In this document: positions 1 to 5,499 of the stretch, in pieces
Layout: the number at the start of each line of letters is the position of its first letter
Numbering within the stretch: the stretch's first letter is position 1
Origin: Oceanicaulis sp.
GTDB lineage: Bacteria > Pseudomonadota > Alphaproteobacteria > Caulobacterales > Maricaulaceae
DNA length: 5,612 nt
NCBI GenBank assembly: GCA_007571185.1
Contig: RKRX01000123.1
Span: 1-5,612, forward strand
Direction: 5' to 3'
Position numbers and translations under genes: made by a program
The notes under the pieces: model-generated
What the model was told of the DNA's origin: nothing
Database searches by the model: none
What the model saw: only the letters and a program-made list of their open reading frames with translations

Positions 1-138
1 GTGATCGTGCAACAGCGCCGAGGCCTGCTCAGGGTCCGACAACAGCGCGCGGACAAACCGGTCATGGTGATTAGAGATCGCCCGCTTTGTGGCGTCTTTC
101 GCGTGAGAAACGCGGTTGTTCTTATCCTTGCCTGTCAT
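1..138 (-). CDS. Rpn/YhgA-like PD-(D/E)XK nuclease, N-terminal fragment (runs off left edge)
   Basis: This is the first 46 codons of a minus-strand gene that continues beyond base 1. The ATG at 138-136 is directly preceded in frame by TGA (141-139), so no longer start is possible in this frame. An AAAGGCGG stretch lies just upstream as a weak ribosome-binding site. The first 22 or so residues are basic and polar (MTGKDKNNRVSHAKDATKR). They are followed by NHHDRFVRALLSDPEQ and a leucine-rich stretch ending LLHDH. That pattern (HD-x-F-x-(K/R)-x-L-L-x-(D/N)-P-E, then x-LL-x-x-H) is how the Rpn/YhgA-like 'transposase_31' family begins. Members are PD-(D/E)XK DNases reported to promote recombination and, in some cases, to act in phage defence. 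The catalytic residues would lie outside the window, so activity cannot be judged. It is the only non-housekeeping gene here. Family assignment rests on about 25 residues. Confidence 0.6.
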   Translation of the reverse strand, partial: MTGKDKNNRVSHAKDATKRAISNHHDRFVRALLSDPEQASALLHDH

Positions 139-238
139 TCAATCCGCCTTTGGGTCTCTGCAGCCTAGCGGCTCGGTCACCTTTTGAGTCGCGTACTGTA
201 GAGCGACACACGCACATCCGCGAGTGCGCCATGACAAA

Positions 239-267
239 GGTAAAGTTTGGATAAACGTCGCAGTCAA
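239..267 (-). promoter_or_regulatory. Weak promoter candidate for the Rpn-like gene
   Basis: On the minus strand TTGACT (267-262) is followed after exactly 17 bases by TTTACC (244-239). The -35 is close to consensus and the -10 is poor. It would give a leader of roughly 90 bases before the ATG at 138. That leader would contain two small inverted repeats (211-215/224-228 and 188-192/203-207). Confidence 0.25.
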
Positions 268-352
268 ACCCGGACGGCAAGTGTGACTCGTTTCACCTCG
301 TACACGCACCGCAAACCGGCGCGCGCACGGCTGTTTGCGATATAATTCCCCC

Positions 353-369
353 AAAACTCCGGGTGGGAG
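353..369 (-). terminator. Weak terminator-like hairpin downstream of pth
   Basis: Read on the minus strand, CTCC (369-366) can pair with GGAG (360-357) across a CACCC loop, followed at once by TTTT (356-353). It lies about 33 bases after the pth stop codon, where an operon terminator would be expected. The stem is only 4 base pairs and the T-run only four, so it may not terminate efficiently. Confidence 0.3.
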
Positions 370-401
370 AGAACCATCAAAAGACCCCGATATTCCCGCA
401 T

Positions 402-1016
402 TCAGCCCGTTGGTCTGCGCATTTGGGCGTTGTCCAGCGCCGGCGCCAAACGGGTCACCTTGGTCTGGAACGCATCTTCACGCCCTTGCAATAATAATGG
501 AAAGGATCGCGACACGGCCTCCAGGAGCGGTTCCAGCCAGACTCGCTCGGATTTGGAAAAATCACCCAACACCCAACCGGTCACCCGGGATCTATCACCG
601 GGATGACCTATACCGATTCGTCCGCGGCGAAAATCGCCAGCAATATGCGCCTTCATGGAGCGCAGACCTCTATTGCCGGCATGTCCGCCCCCGGTTTTCA
701 AGCGGAATTTGCCCGGCGCCAAGTCCAGTTCATCATGGAACACGGTGATCGCTCTGGAGTCGATCCCGTAAAAGTGTGTCGCTTCGGAGACTGATCGGCC
801 CGTCTCGTTGTAGTAGGTCCAGGGTTTGAGCAGCAGCACCTTTTCAGATCCCCGATCGGTCTGCACCACACCTTCCGCGCTTTGTCCCTGAAATCGTTTC
901 TTCCAGGATCCTAGAGACCAGTCACCGGCGATGGCGTCCAGCACCGCGAAACCCACATTGTGCCGGTTCTTGGCGTATTCATCGCCCGGATTACCCAGGC
1001 CCACGATCAACTGCAT
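402..1016 (-). CDS. pth: Peptidyl-tRNA hydrolase (Pth)
   Basis: Pth cleaves the ester bond of peptidyl-tRNAs that fall off the ribosome, freeing tRNA for reuse in the cytoplasm. The 204-residue product has the usual length. Visible family motifs are GLGNPG (6-11, substrate Asn9), RHN (18-20, catalytic His19), TYYN (67-70), HDELDL (94-99, Asp95, which orients the histidine) and GIGHPGD (135-141). The glycine-rich loop reads GGGHAGNRGL (109-118). The His-Asn pair usual there (E. coli His113-Asn114) is Asn115-Arg116, and Arg116 uses the rare codon AGA. I chose the ATG at 1016 because GGTGGA lies 7 bases upstream and the protein then starts MQLIVGLGNPG as relatives do. An in-frame GTG at 1028 would add four residues but overlaps that ribosome-binding site. 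It lies 100 bases downstream of rplY on the same strand, with no convincing terminator between, so co-transcription with rplY is likely. Identity is secure; the loop change is discussed as a finding. Confidence 0.97.
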   Translation of the reverse strand: MQLIVGLGNPGDEYAKNRHNVGFAVLDAIAGDWSLGSWKKRFQGQSAEGVVQTDRGSEKVLLLKPWTYYNETGRSVSEATHFYGIDSRAITVFHDELDLAPGKFRLKTGGGHAGNRGLRSMKAHIAGDFRRGRIGIGHPGDRSRVTGWVLGDFSKSERVWLEPLLEAVSRSFPLLLQGREDAFQTKVTRLAPALDNAQMRRPTG

Positions 1017-1023
1017 GGGATTT

Positions 1024-1029
1024 TCCACC
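1024..1029 (-). promoter_or_regulatory. Ribosome-binding site deciding the pth start
   Basis: GGTGGA on the minus strand ends 7 bases before the ATG at 1016. It covers the alternative GTG codon at 1028-1026, which favours the shorter, 204-residue Pth. Confidence 0.6.
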
Positions 1030-1116
1030 GGACCGAACGCTGAACATGGGTCAGAATATCACAGAACAAAAAAGCACAAAAATCCGCTGCGCCCTCGGGA
1101 AGCTGTGACAAAAGGC

Positions 1117-1743
1117 TCAGCCCTCTTTAGTTTCGCCTTCAACCTCTTCGTCGCTATCCTCGGTCTCGACCTCGCGGGATGTGCGCGAGCCTTGCACAGC
1201 AGCGATGGTGAAGTCGCGGTCAGTGATGGCCGGAGCAACACCTTCGGGCAGGGTTACAGCGGAAATGTGCACGGACTCACCGATCTCATACCCTTCCAGG
1301 TCAACAATGATCTCATCAGGGATCTGACCCGCCGGCGTGTTCACCTCTACAGCGTGACGCACAATATTGAGGACGCCGCCGCGCTTGAGGCCGGGAGATT
1401 TCTCATGGTTGATGAAGCGCACACCCACCTCGACGGTGATGACCGTGTCTTCCTCCACACGCTGAAAATCAATGTGCATAGGCTCATCACGCACCGGGTG
1501 GAATTGCACGTCACGGGTCAGCACGGTCTGTTTTTCACCCCTATGGTCAATAGTGATCATCGAAGCCAGGAACTGACCTGAATTGATCGCCTTGAGCACT
1601 TCATTGTTTTTCATAGAGATGGATACAGGATCTTTGTCTCCGCCATACAGAATACCTGGCACAAAGCCGCGGCGACGGGCTTCACGCGCCCCACTCGTAC
1701 CTGTGCGTTCACGCACTTCGACGGAGAGAACAATATCGCTCAT
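1117..1743 (-). CDS. rplY: 50S ribosomal protein bL25 (CTC/TL5 type, long form)
   Basis: bL25 binds 5S rRNA in the large ribosomal subunit. The 208-residue product is the long general-stress-protein CTC form, not the roughly 95-residue E. coli form. Residues 1-95 form the 5S rRNA-binding domain, with the signature run GTSGAR...RRRGFVPGILYGG (15-35) and RDVQFHPVRDEPMHIDF (77-93). Residues from about 100 to 183 form the TL5 C-terminal beta domain, including KSPGLKRGGVLNIVRH (115-130) and LPEGV (165-169). The tail is strongly acidic, with ten Asp/Glu among the last 18 residues (191-208); such tails are common in alphaproteobacterial members. The ATG at 1743 has only a partial ribosome-binding site (GGGA, 8 bases upstream). 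A good promoter lies about 80 bases upstream, and the leader between them carries two hairpins, so expression may be controlled apart from prs. pth follows on the same strand, a common pairing. Confidence 0.97.
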   Translation of the reverse strand: MSDIVLSVEVRERTGTSGAREARRRGFVPGILYGGDKDPVSISMKNNEVLKAINSGQFLASMITIDHRGEKQTVLTRDVQFHPVRDEPMHIDFQRVEEDTVITVEVGVRFINHEKSPGLKRGGVLNIVRHAVEVNTPAGQIPDEIIVDLEGYEIGESVHISAVTLPEGVAPAITDRDFTIAAVQGSRTSREVETEDSDEEVEGETKEG

Positions 1744-1785
1744 AGGTTCTGTCCCACACGAAAACCAACGCTAACATCGGCCGTC

Positions 1786-1814
1786 TCGGGCGGCGCGCCC
1801 GATTCAGCCCTGAA
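1786..1814 (-). other. Two tandem hairpins in the rplY leader
   Basis: Two perfect inverted repeats sit back to back. One is TTCAG-CC-CTGAA (1803-1814). The other is TCGGGCG-GCG-CGCCCGA (1786-1802), a 7-bp GC-rich stem with a 3-base loop. If the promoter at 1821-1849 is used, transcription would start near 1814, so both hairpins form the very 5' end of the rplY mRNA. No T-run follows in either direction, so an intrinsic terminator for prs is unlikely. A role in mRNA stability or feedback control by bL25 is possible but only inferred. Confidence 0.6.
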
Positions 1815-1820
1815 CCGCAG

Positions 1821-1849
1821 CGTATAACCAATCCGTGTGGCAAGTGCAA
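1821..1849 (-). promoter_or_regulatory. Promoter for rplY (-35 TTGCAC, 17 bp, -10 TATACG)
   Basis: On the minus strand TTGCAC (1849-1844) and TATACG (1826-1821) are separated by exactly 17 bases. The match to a housekeeping sigma promoter is good (TTGACA/TATAAT). The site lies in the 170-base gap between prs and rplY and points toward rplY. This suggests that rplY-pth has its own transcript in addition to any readthrough from prs. Confidence 0.6.
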
Positions 1850-1913
1850 GCGATACGCTGAATTGCTGAAATCATCCGCACCCGGCATGAGACACAGCTG
1901 TGAACGCCCGATC

Positions 1914-2846
1914 CTAATCAAACAGTTTGGACACGGACTCGTCATTGGCGATACGGCGGATGGCTTCACCCAAAAGCGGCGCTACTGACAAAACGCGAAT
2001 GTTCGGCGCCGCGCCGGCGCGGTCGGTCACATCAATGGAATCGGTGACCACCAGCTCCCTGAGCATCGAGTTGGAAACCCGTTCCACAGCTTCACCCGAC
2101 AGGACGCCATGGGTGATGTATGCGGACACGTTCTTGGCGCCCTGCTCTTTTAGGGCGGCGGCGGCGTTGCAGAGCGTGCCGCCCGAATCGATAATGTCGT
2201 CAAAGATGATGCAGCTGCACCCTTCCACCTCGCCAATAATATTCATCACCTCGGACGCGCCCGCCCTGGGGCGGCGCTTATCCACAATAGCAATGTCTGC
2301 GCCTAGGCGGTCCGCCAACGAGCGCGCGCGTACCACGCCGCCGACATCGGGAGAGACGATCAGCACATCTCCCACGTCATAGTGACGGCGAATGTCCTGA
2401 TCAATGACCGGGCTCGCAAACAGATTGTCGGCGGGGATGTCGAAAAAACCTTGGATCTGACCAGCATGCAGATCAATGGTCAGCACCCGGTTCGCACCGG
2501 CCTCAGCCAGAAGATTGGCCACCAACCTGGCGGTGATCGGGGTGCGTCCGCCGGTTTTGCGATCCTGGCGGGCATAACCGAAATAGGGGATGACAGCTGT
2601 GATCCGTCTGGCGCTGGCGCGTGCAAGCGCATCCATACAGATCAGCAGCTCCATCAGATGATCATTGGCCGGGCTGGAGGTGGGTTGAATAATGTAGACA
2701 TCCTCACCGCGCATGTTCTCATCAATGCGTACGAACAACTCGCCATCGGCAAAGCGCTCGATCTCCACATCGGATAGCGGGGCATCCAGATAATCTGCAA
2801 TCAATCGCGCCAGCGGTTTGTTGGCGTTGCCGCACATCAGCTTCAT
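1914..2846 (-). CDS. prs: Ribose-phosphate pyrophosphokinase (PRPP synthetase, class I)
   Basis: The enzyme transfers pyrophosphate from ATP to ribose 5-phosphate, making PRPP for purine, pyrimidine, NAD, histidine and tryptophan synthesis in the cytoplasm. The 310-residue product matches the usual length. Motifs in order are FADGE (32-36), the ATP-site RQDRK (93-97), DLH with His127 (125-127), the flexible-loop DKRRPRAG (189-196, Lys190 and Arg192), and the PRPP-binding loop DDIIDSGGT (216-224). All expected catalytic and substrate residues are present, including the SPDVGG segment (165-170). The ATG at 2846 follows AAGGGG by 6 bases, a good ribosome-binding site. The gene lies 91 bases after the methyltransferase gene on the same strand, and no clear promoter was seen in that gap. 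The leader can fold so that the ribosome-binding site is paired (see 2853-2893). No clear intrinsic terminator follows. Confidence 0.98.
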   Translation of the reverse strand: MKLMCGNANKPLARLIADYLDAPLSDVEIERFADGELFVRIDENMRGEDVYIIQPTSSPANDHLMELLICMDALARASARRITAVIPYFGYARQDRKTGGRTPITARLVANLLAEAGANRVLTIDLHAGQIQGFFDIPADNLFASPVIDQDIRRHYDVGDVLIVSPDVGGVVRARSLADRLGADIAIVDKRRPRAGASEVMNIIGEVEGCSCIIFDDIIDSGGTLCNAAAALKEQGAKNVSAYITHGVLSGEAVERVSNSMLRELVVTDSIDVTDRAGAAPNIRVLSVAPLLGEAIRRIANDESVSKLFD

Positions 2847-2852
2847 AAGGAA

Positions 2853-2893
2853 CCCCTTGCTTGTTCGCAGCCAGCGGCGCGCTCATAGCAAGG
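2853..2893 (-). promoter_or_regulatory. prs ribosome-binding site with a possible sequestering stem
   Basis: On the minus strand CCTTGC (2893-2888) is the exact complement of GCAAGG (2860-2855). GCAAGG overlaps the prs Shine-Dalgarno AAGGGG (2858-2853). A second pyrimidine run, CCCTTTT (2900-2894), could pair with AAGGG instead. The stem is short with a 27-base loop, so the fold is a candidate only. The ribosome-binding site itself is clear. Confidence 0.4.
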
Positions 2894-2937
2894 AAAAGGG
2901 CGGCAGGAAAGTCATGGGCGCGACGCCATCACCCCTG

Positions 2938-4068
2938 TCAGGCCGCCAACGGAGCCATCCCCGGCACAGCCGGCAGGGTGCGGGCGGCAAACGCGATCAG
3001 CTTGAATAAATCGCCCATATCTTCAGGCGCTGTCAGTCGACGCAGCTGGCGGGCAAGCCTCGCCTGTGCGGCGCTATCCAGATTCCGGGCCAGCATGGCG
3101 GCCCGTTGTTCAATTCCCATATCGATCAGAAACCCGCCTTGGGCGAGCGGACCGAAAACTGCAAGTCCCGCCGCCCGACCCAGCTTCGCCAATCGGTCAA
3201 AATCCACCCATGCGGTTAGATCCGCCGTGCCCGGCGCCGCCAGCGGGCCCACTTTTCGATGATTACGCAAAGCTTGCAAGGTATCGCCTGATGCCGGCGT
3301 ATCGGAGCCGTAATCAATGAAAAGCGCATAGCCGGGATCAATCTTGAATCGCTCCGCCAGCTGATTGATGAGCTGGGCGTCACTCGGACGCAGTTCAACC
3401 AGAGCGCCATCAGGGCTATTGATCAGCGCAGGCGCGATCATCGCCTGATCCATCTCGGCCAGCGCCGGTCCCAATGCGTATATAAACCGGGTCTTATCTT
3501 CTGGATGCAGGGTGACCACGCGTTCACGCCAGAGCCCCCCGGCCTTGACCGCTTGGCGAATCGGCAAACAGTCGAGAAACTCATTGCCTATGATCACCGC
3601 CGGTCCTGGCGGCGCCGCGGCTAGATCCCGGACCCAGTTGATGTCTGCCTTGGCCTGAGCCAGAGTTTGGCCCTGCACCATTTTCAGCGCCGGGCTGACC
3701 TCCACCAAGGTCACACGCACCGCCTGCAGAAAACCTGGGGCCGCGTGACCGGCGCGCAGAATATCGCTCATCATCCGCCCCGTGCCCGGACCGAGTTCAA
3801 TCAACTCAAAACGCGCCGGCGCACCCATCTGCATCCAGCACTCGGCCGCCCACAATCCGATCAATTCACCAAACATCTGGCTGATTTCAGGCGCAGTGAT
3901 GAAATCTCCACCCGCGCTGAGCGGATCCCTCGTGGCGTAGAAACCGGCTATAGGATGAAACAGCGCTTCAGCCATGAAAGCGGAAACAGGAATTGATCCC
4001 TCGGTGCGAATTCGGTCGCGCAACAGGTCGGCCAGCATCGGCGCCGGGCGGAACTCGTCCTGACTCAT
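2938..4068 (-). CDS. SAM-dependent methyltransferase, COG1565/MidA (NDUFAF7-like) family
   Basis: This 376-residue protein belongs to the family of mitochondrial NDUFAF7/MidA, which methylates an arginine of complex I subunit NDUFS2 during assembly. The target of bacterial members is not established. Family features are GDFITAPEISQMFGELIG (54-71), the SAM-binding loop ELGPGTG (91-97), NEFLDCLP (162-169), FIDYG (250-254), GTADLTAWVDF (280-290; a His is more usual than this Trp) and MGDLFKLIAF (351-360). I chose the ATG at 4068. It lies 16 bases after the lgt stop and has GGGAAG 5 bases upstream, whereas the longer in-frame ATG at 4101 overlaps lgt by 17 bases and has no ribosome-binding site. 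Close spacing argues for an lgt operon. In many alphaproteobacteria I recall a pgeF/yfiH (laccase-domain) gene following; here prs follows instead. Complex I assembly is a plausible role by homology only. Confidence 0.9.
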   Translation of the reverse strand: MSQDEFRPAPMLADLLRDRIRTEGSIPVSAFMAEALFHPIAGFYATRDPLSAGGDFITAPEISQMFGELIGLWAAECWMQMGAPARFELIELGPGTGRMMSDILRAGHAAPGFLQAVRVTLVEVSPALKMVQGQTLAQAKADINWVRDLAAAPPGPAVIIGNEFLDCLPIRQAVKAGGLWRERVVTLHPEDKTRFIYALGPALAEMDQAMIAPALINSPDGALVELRPSDAQLINQLAERFKIDPGYALFIDYGSDTPASGDTLQALRNHRKVGPLAAPGTADLTAWVDFDRLAKLGRAAGLAVFGPLAQGGFLIDMGIEQRAAMLARNLDSAAQARLARQLRRLTAPEDMGDLFKLIAFAARTLPAVPGMAPLAA

Positions 4069-4084
4069 TCCCGCTTCCCGCAAC

Positions 4085-4957
4085 TCACGCTTGACCTGCA
4101 TCAGGTCGATTGCAGGCGCGCCAGATCAGATATGCGCCCGTCGCAATCATGGGAATGCACAACAGCATGCCCATGGTCACATAGCCTTGCAGAGCCTCAG
4201 GCATTTGCCGGTCCGGCTCACGCACCAGTTCCACCAAAGCCCGGAACAGACCATAGCCTGCCAGGAAGACACCCGTGACATAGCCAGGACGGCTGAGCGC
4301 CCTGAAGCGGTAGATCAGCACGGTGAGAATTGTAAACAGCACCCATCCCTCAAGAAAAGCTTCATAAAGTTGGCTGGGATGACGCAATAGACAATCAGGA
4401 TCGCCGGTGAACTGCATCGCCCAGGGCAGCTCCGGCGCGGGCCGGCCCCACAGCTCGCCATTGATGAAATTGGCCAGGCGCCCGAGGAACAGCCCGATCG
4501 GCGTCGCTGCGGCGACCGCATCGGCCACCCGCAGTATCGGCGCACCATGGGCGCGGGCGGCGAACACCATGGCCAGGGTCACCCCGATCAAGCCGCCGTG
4601 AAAACTCATCCCGCCCTGGGTGATGCCGGTGAACACCCGCACCGGATCTTCCCAAATCATGGAGGTGTTGTAAAACAGCACATGGCCCAGCCGGCCGCCG
4701 CCGATCACGCCCAGCATGACCCACAACACCAGGTCATCCACAAAGGCCCGTGAGTAAGGCGCAACCTGGGTTTTCACCGTTGTTCCCCACAACGCGCCAC
4801 GGCTGACCAGCCGCATCATCCAGAACAGGCCGCCGAACAACCCTGCGATATAGGCCAGTGCATACCAGCGGATGGGAAACGGACCGATACCGAAAATTTC
4901 TGGAATGGACAATAAAACCGGGTCGATCAGATCAAAGCTAGGAGGGCAATAGGTCAC
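4085..4957 (-). CDS. lgt: Phosphatidylglycerol-prolipoprotein diacylglyceryl transferase (Lgt)
   Basis: Lgt moves diacylglycerol from phosphatidylglycerol to the lipobox cysteine of prolipoproteins, the first step of lipoprotein maturation, in the inner membrane. The 290-residue product is hydrophobic with about seven membrane segments. It carries the family motifs GGMSFHGGLIG (115-125, essential His120), the signature GRLANFINGELWGR (159-172), RHPSQLYE (192-199) and, near the C-terminus, FRALVELVREPD (238-249). I chose GTG at 4957 as start because GGAG (4969-4966) lies 8 bases upstream. A TTG at 4984 would give 299 residues but has no ribosome-binding site and lies inside an inverted repeat. 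The methyltransferase gene follows after 16 bases, likely co-transcribed. The gene is divergent from ubiK across a short shared promoter region. Function is secure; the start is moderately sure. Confidence 0.97.
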   Translation of the reverse strand: MTYCPPSFDLIDPVLLSIPEIFGIGPFPIRWYALAYIAGLFGGLFWMMRLVSRGALWGTTVKTQVAPYSRAFVDDLVLWVMLGVIGGGRLGHVLFYNTSMIWEDPVRVFTGITQGGMSFHGGLIGVTLAMVFAARAHGAPILRVADAVAAATPIGLFLGRLANFINGELWGRPAPELPWAMQFTGDPDCLLRHPSQLYEAFLEGWVLFTILTVLIYRFRALSRPGYVTGVFLAGYGLFRALVELVREPDRQMPEALQGYVTMGMLLCIPMIATGAYLIWRACNRPDAGQA

Positions 4958-4965
4958 GAACGGAA

Positions 4966-4969
4966 CTCC
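4966..4969 (-). promoter_or_regulatory. Ribosome-binding site deciding the lgt start
   Basis: GGAG on the minus strand is 8 bases before the GTG at 4957. No comparable site precedes the longer TTG start at 4984, so the GTG start is preferred. Confidence 0.55.
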
Positions 4970-4975
4970 AGGTTT

Positions 4976-4990
4976 TGATTTCAAAAATCA
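4976..4990 (-). repeat. AT-rich inverted repeat in the lgt leader
   Basis: TGATTT (4976-4981) and AAATCA (4985-4990) are perfect complements around a 3-base centre, lying just upstream of the lgt ribosome-binding site. It could be a weak hairpin or a protein-binding site. No function can be assigned. Confidence 0.4.
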
Positions 4991-4992
4991 CG

Positions 4993-5020
4993 CATAAACC
5001 GCCAGGCGGCGCATTGTCGC
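4993..5020 (-). promoter_or_regulatory. Weak promoter candidate for lgt
   Basis: On the minus strand GCGACA (5020-5015) and TTTATG (4998-4993) are 16 bases apart. The -35 shares the GACA half of the consensus and the -10 is poor. Its spacer contains the palindrome CCGCC-A-GGCGG (4999-5009), a possible operator. Position fits an lgt promoter but sequence support is thin. Confidence 0.25.
4999..5009. repeat. GC-rich palindrome between divergent lgt and ubiK
   Basis: CCGCC-A-GGCGG is a perfect inverted repeat around a single base in the short divergent promoter region. It may be a regulator site or chance in GC-rich DNA. Confidence 0.35.
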
Positions 5021-5021
5021 A

Positions 5022-5050
5022 TTGCCTTGAGCCCATGAACGCATCTATAT
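5022..5050 (+). promoter_or_regulatory. Promoter for ubiK (-35 TTGCCT, 17 bp, -10 CTATAT)
   Basis: TTGCCT (5022-5027) is followed after 17 bases by CTATAT (5045-5050), a -10 form typical of alphaproteobacterial promoters. Transcription would start near 5057, leaving a leader of about 25 bases before the ATG at 5082. The longer ATG at 5049 lies inside the -10 element, which argues against that start. Confidence 0.5.
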
Positions 5051-5081
5051 GGGCTTTCCTAGCAGAATAAACGGTGATGTC

Positions 5082-5387
5082 ATGCAATCACGCAACCCTA
5101 TTTTCTCCGATCTGGCGGCTCTTATGACCGATGCGTTCAGCGCTGCGCAGGCCGCAGGTGAGGAAGCACGTTCAGTTTTCCGCGCACAGGCAGAGCGCAT
5201 GGCCTCTGAGCTGGATCTGGTCAGTCGTGACGAATTCGAAGCGCTGCGCGCAGAGAACGACACGCAAACCTCTCGCATCAAGGCGCTGGAGGACCGCCTG
5301 GAGGCTCTGGAGAAGAAAAGGACCAGAAAGCCGACCCGCGCCAGGGCGGCGTCCAAAGCGTCTGTGACAAAAAAACCAGCCCGTTAG
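5082..5387 (+). CDS. ubiK: Ubiquinone biosynthesis accessory factor UbiK-like (BMFP/YqiC family)
   Basis: UbiK-type proteins are small lipid-binding factors needed for efficient aerobic ubiquinone synthesis. In E. coli UbiK works with UbiJ in a Ubi protein complex and promotes membrane fusion in vitro. The 101-residue product has family length. It begins MQSRNPIFSDLAALM and has an amphipathic N-terminal helix region rich in alanine (8-45). A coiled coil follows (about 47-79, with EFEALRAEN and ALEDRLEALEKK). The tail is very basic, with about ten Lys/Arg in 79-101. I chose the ATG at 5082 because relatives start MQ-x-x-N, a GGTGA lies upstream, and the in-frame ATG at 5049 falls within the promoter -10. 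It is divergent from lgt. No T-tailed terminator follows. The role in an alphaproteobacterium is inferred from the family. Confidence 0.85.
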   Translation: MQSRNPIFSDLAALMTDAFSAAQAAGEEARSVFRAQAERMASELDLVSRDEFEALRAENDTQTSRIKALEDRLEALEKKRTRKPTRARAASKASVTKKPAR

Positions 5388-5417
5388 ACCGCTTGCAAAA
5401 CCCGCTCGGCAGAGCGC

Positions 5418-5458
5418 TTGCGCATGTGGGTGACGCGCGCCTACACTCATGTGCGCAA
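5418..5458 (+). repeat. Imperfect hairpin downstream of ubiK
   Basis: TTGCGCA (5418-5424) pairs with TGCGCAA (5452-5458). Inside it TGTGGG (5425-5430) pairs with CCTACA (5440-5445) with one G-T wobble, leaving a 6-base one-sided bulge and a 9-base loop. Thirteen pairs in total could stabilise the ubiK mRNA 3' end. No T-run follows, so it is not a classical terminator. Confidence 0.4.
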
Positions 5459-5499
5459 ATGGTTCGATGGATCGCCAACTTCTGCAGGGGAAGCCGGTA

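Noticed and set aside
341..346. Perfect TATAAT on the plus strand as a -10 element
   Set aside because: The sequence 17 bases upstream (GGCGCG) is nothing like a -35, and no plus-strand gene follows.
139..354. 71-residue minus-strand ORF between pth and the Rpn-like gene
   Set aside because: It ends directly at the ATG of the Rpn-like gene in the same frame. It has no ribosome-binding site and a Cys/Arg-rich, noncoding-like composition.
335..748. 137-residue plus-strand ORF antisense to the end of pth
   Set aside because: It overlaps a secure Pth reading frame, and its translation is proline/arginine-rich with no recognisable motif.
1060..1110. T-rich tracts after rplY on the minus strand as an intrinsic terminator
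   Set aside because: TTTTT and TTTTTT are present, but the preceding sequence forms only a broken stem (GCT...AGC with mismatches). pth follows closely on the same strand.
931..1581. 216-residue plus-strand ORF across the pth start and the rplY coding region
   Set aside because: It is antisense to two well-supported genes, matches no family I know, and has no ribosome-binding site of note. It is a shadow of GC-biased codon use.
1893..1902. CACAGCTGTG palindrome just after the prs stop codon as a terminator
   Set aside because: It is a perfect 10-base palindrome but has no loop and no T-run, so it cannot be an intrinsic terminator. A protein site cannot be judged.
4395..4724. 109-residue minus-strand ORF overlapping lgt in another frame
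   Set aside because: It lies entirely inside lgt, whose signature motifs are intact. Its translation is Arg/Gly-rich without motifs.
5045..5356. 103-residue minus-strand ORF antisense to ubiK
   Set aside because: Its serine/arginine-rich translation mirrors the Ala/Glu/Arg-rich coiled coil of ubiK on the other strand. There is no independent support.
5461..5480. GGTTCGAT as a possible tRNA T-arm
   Set aside because: No acceptor, D-arm or anticodon arm of the right spacing surrounds it, so no tRNA can be built.
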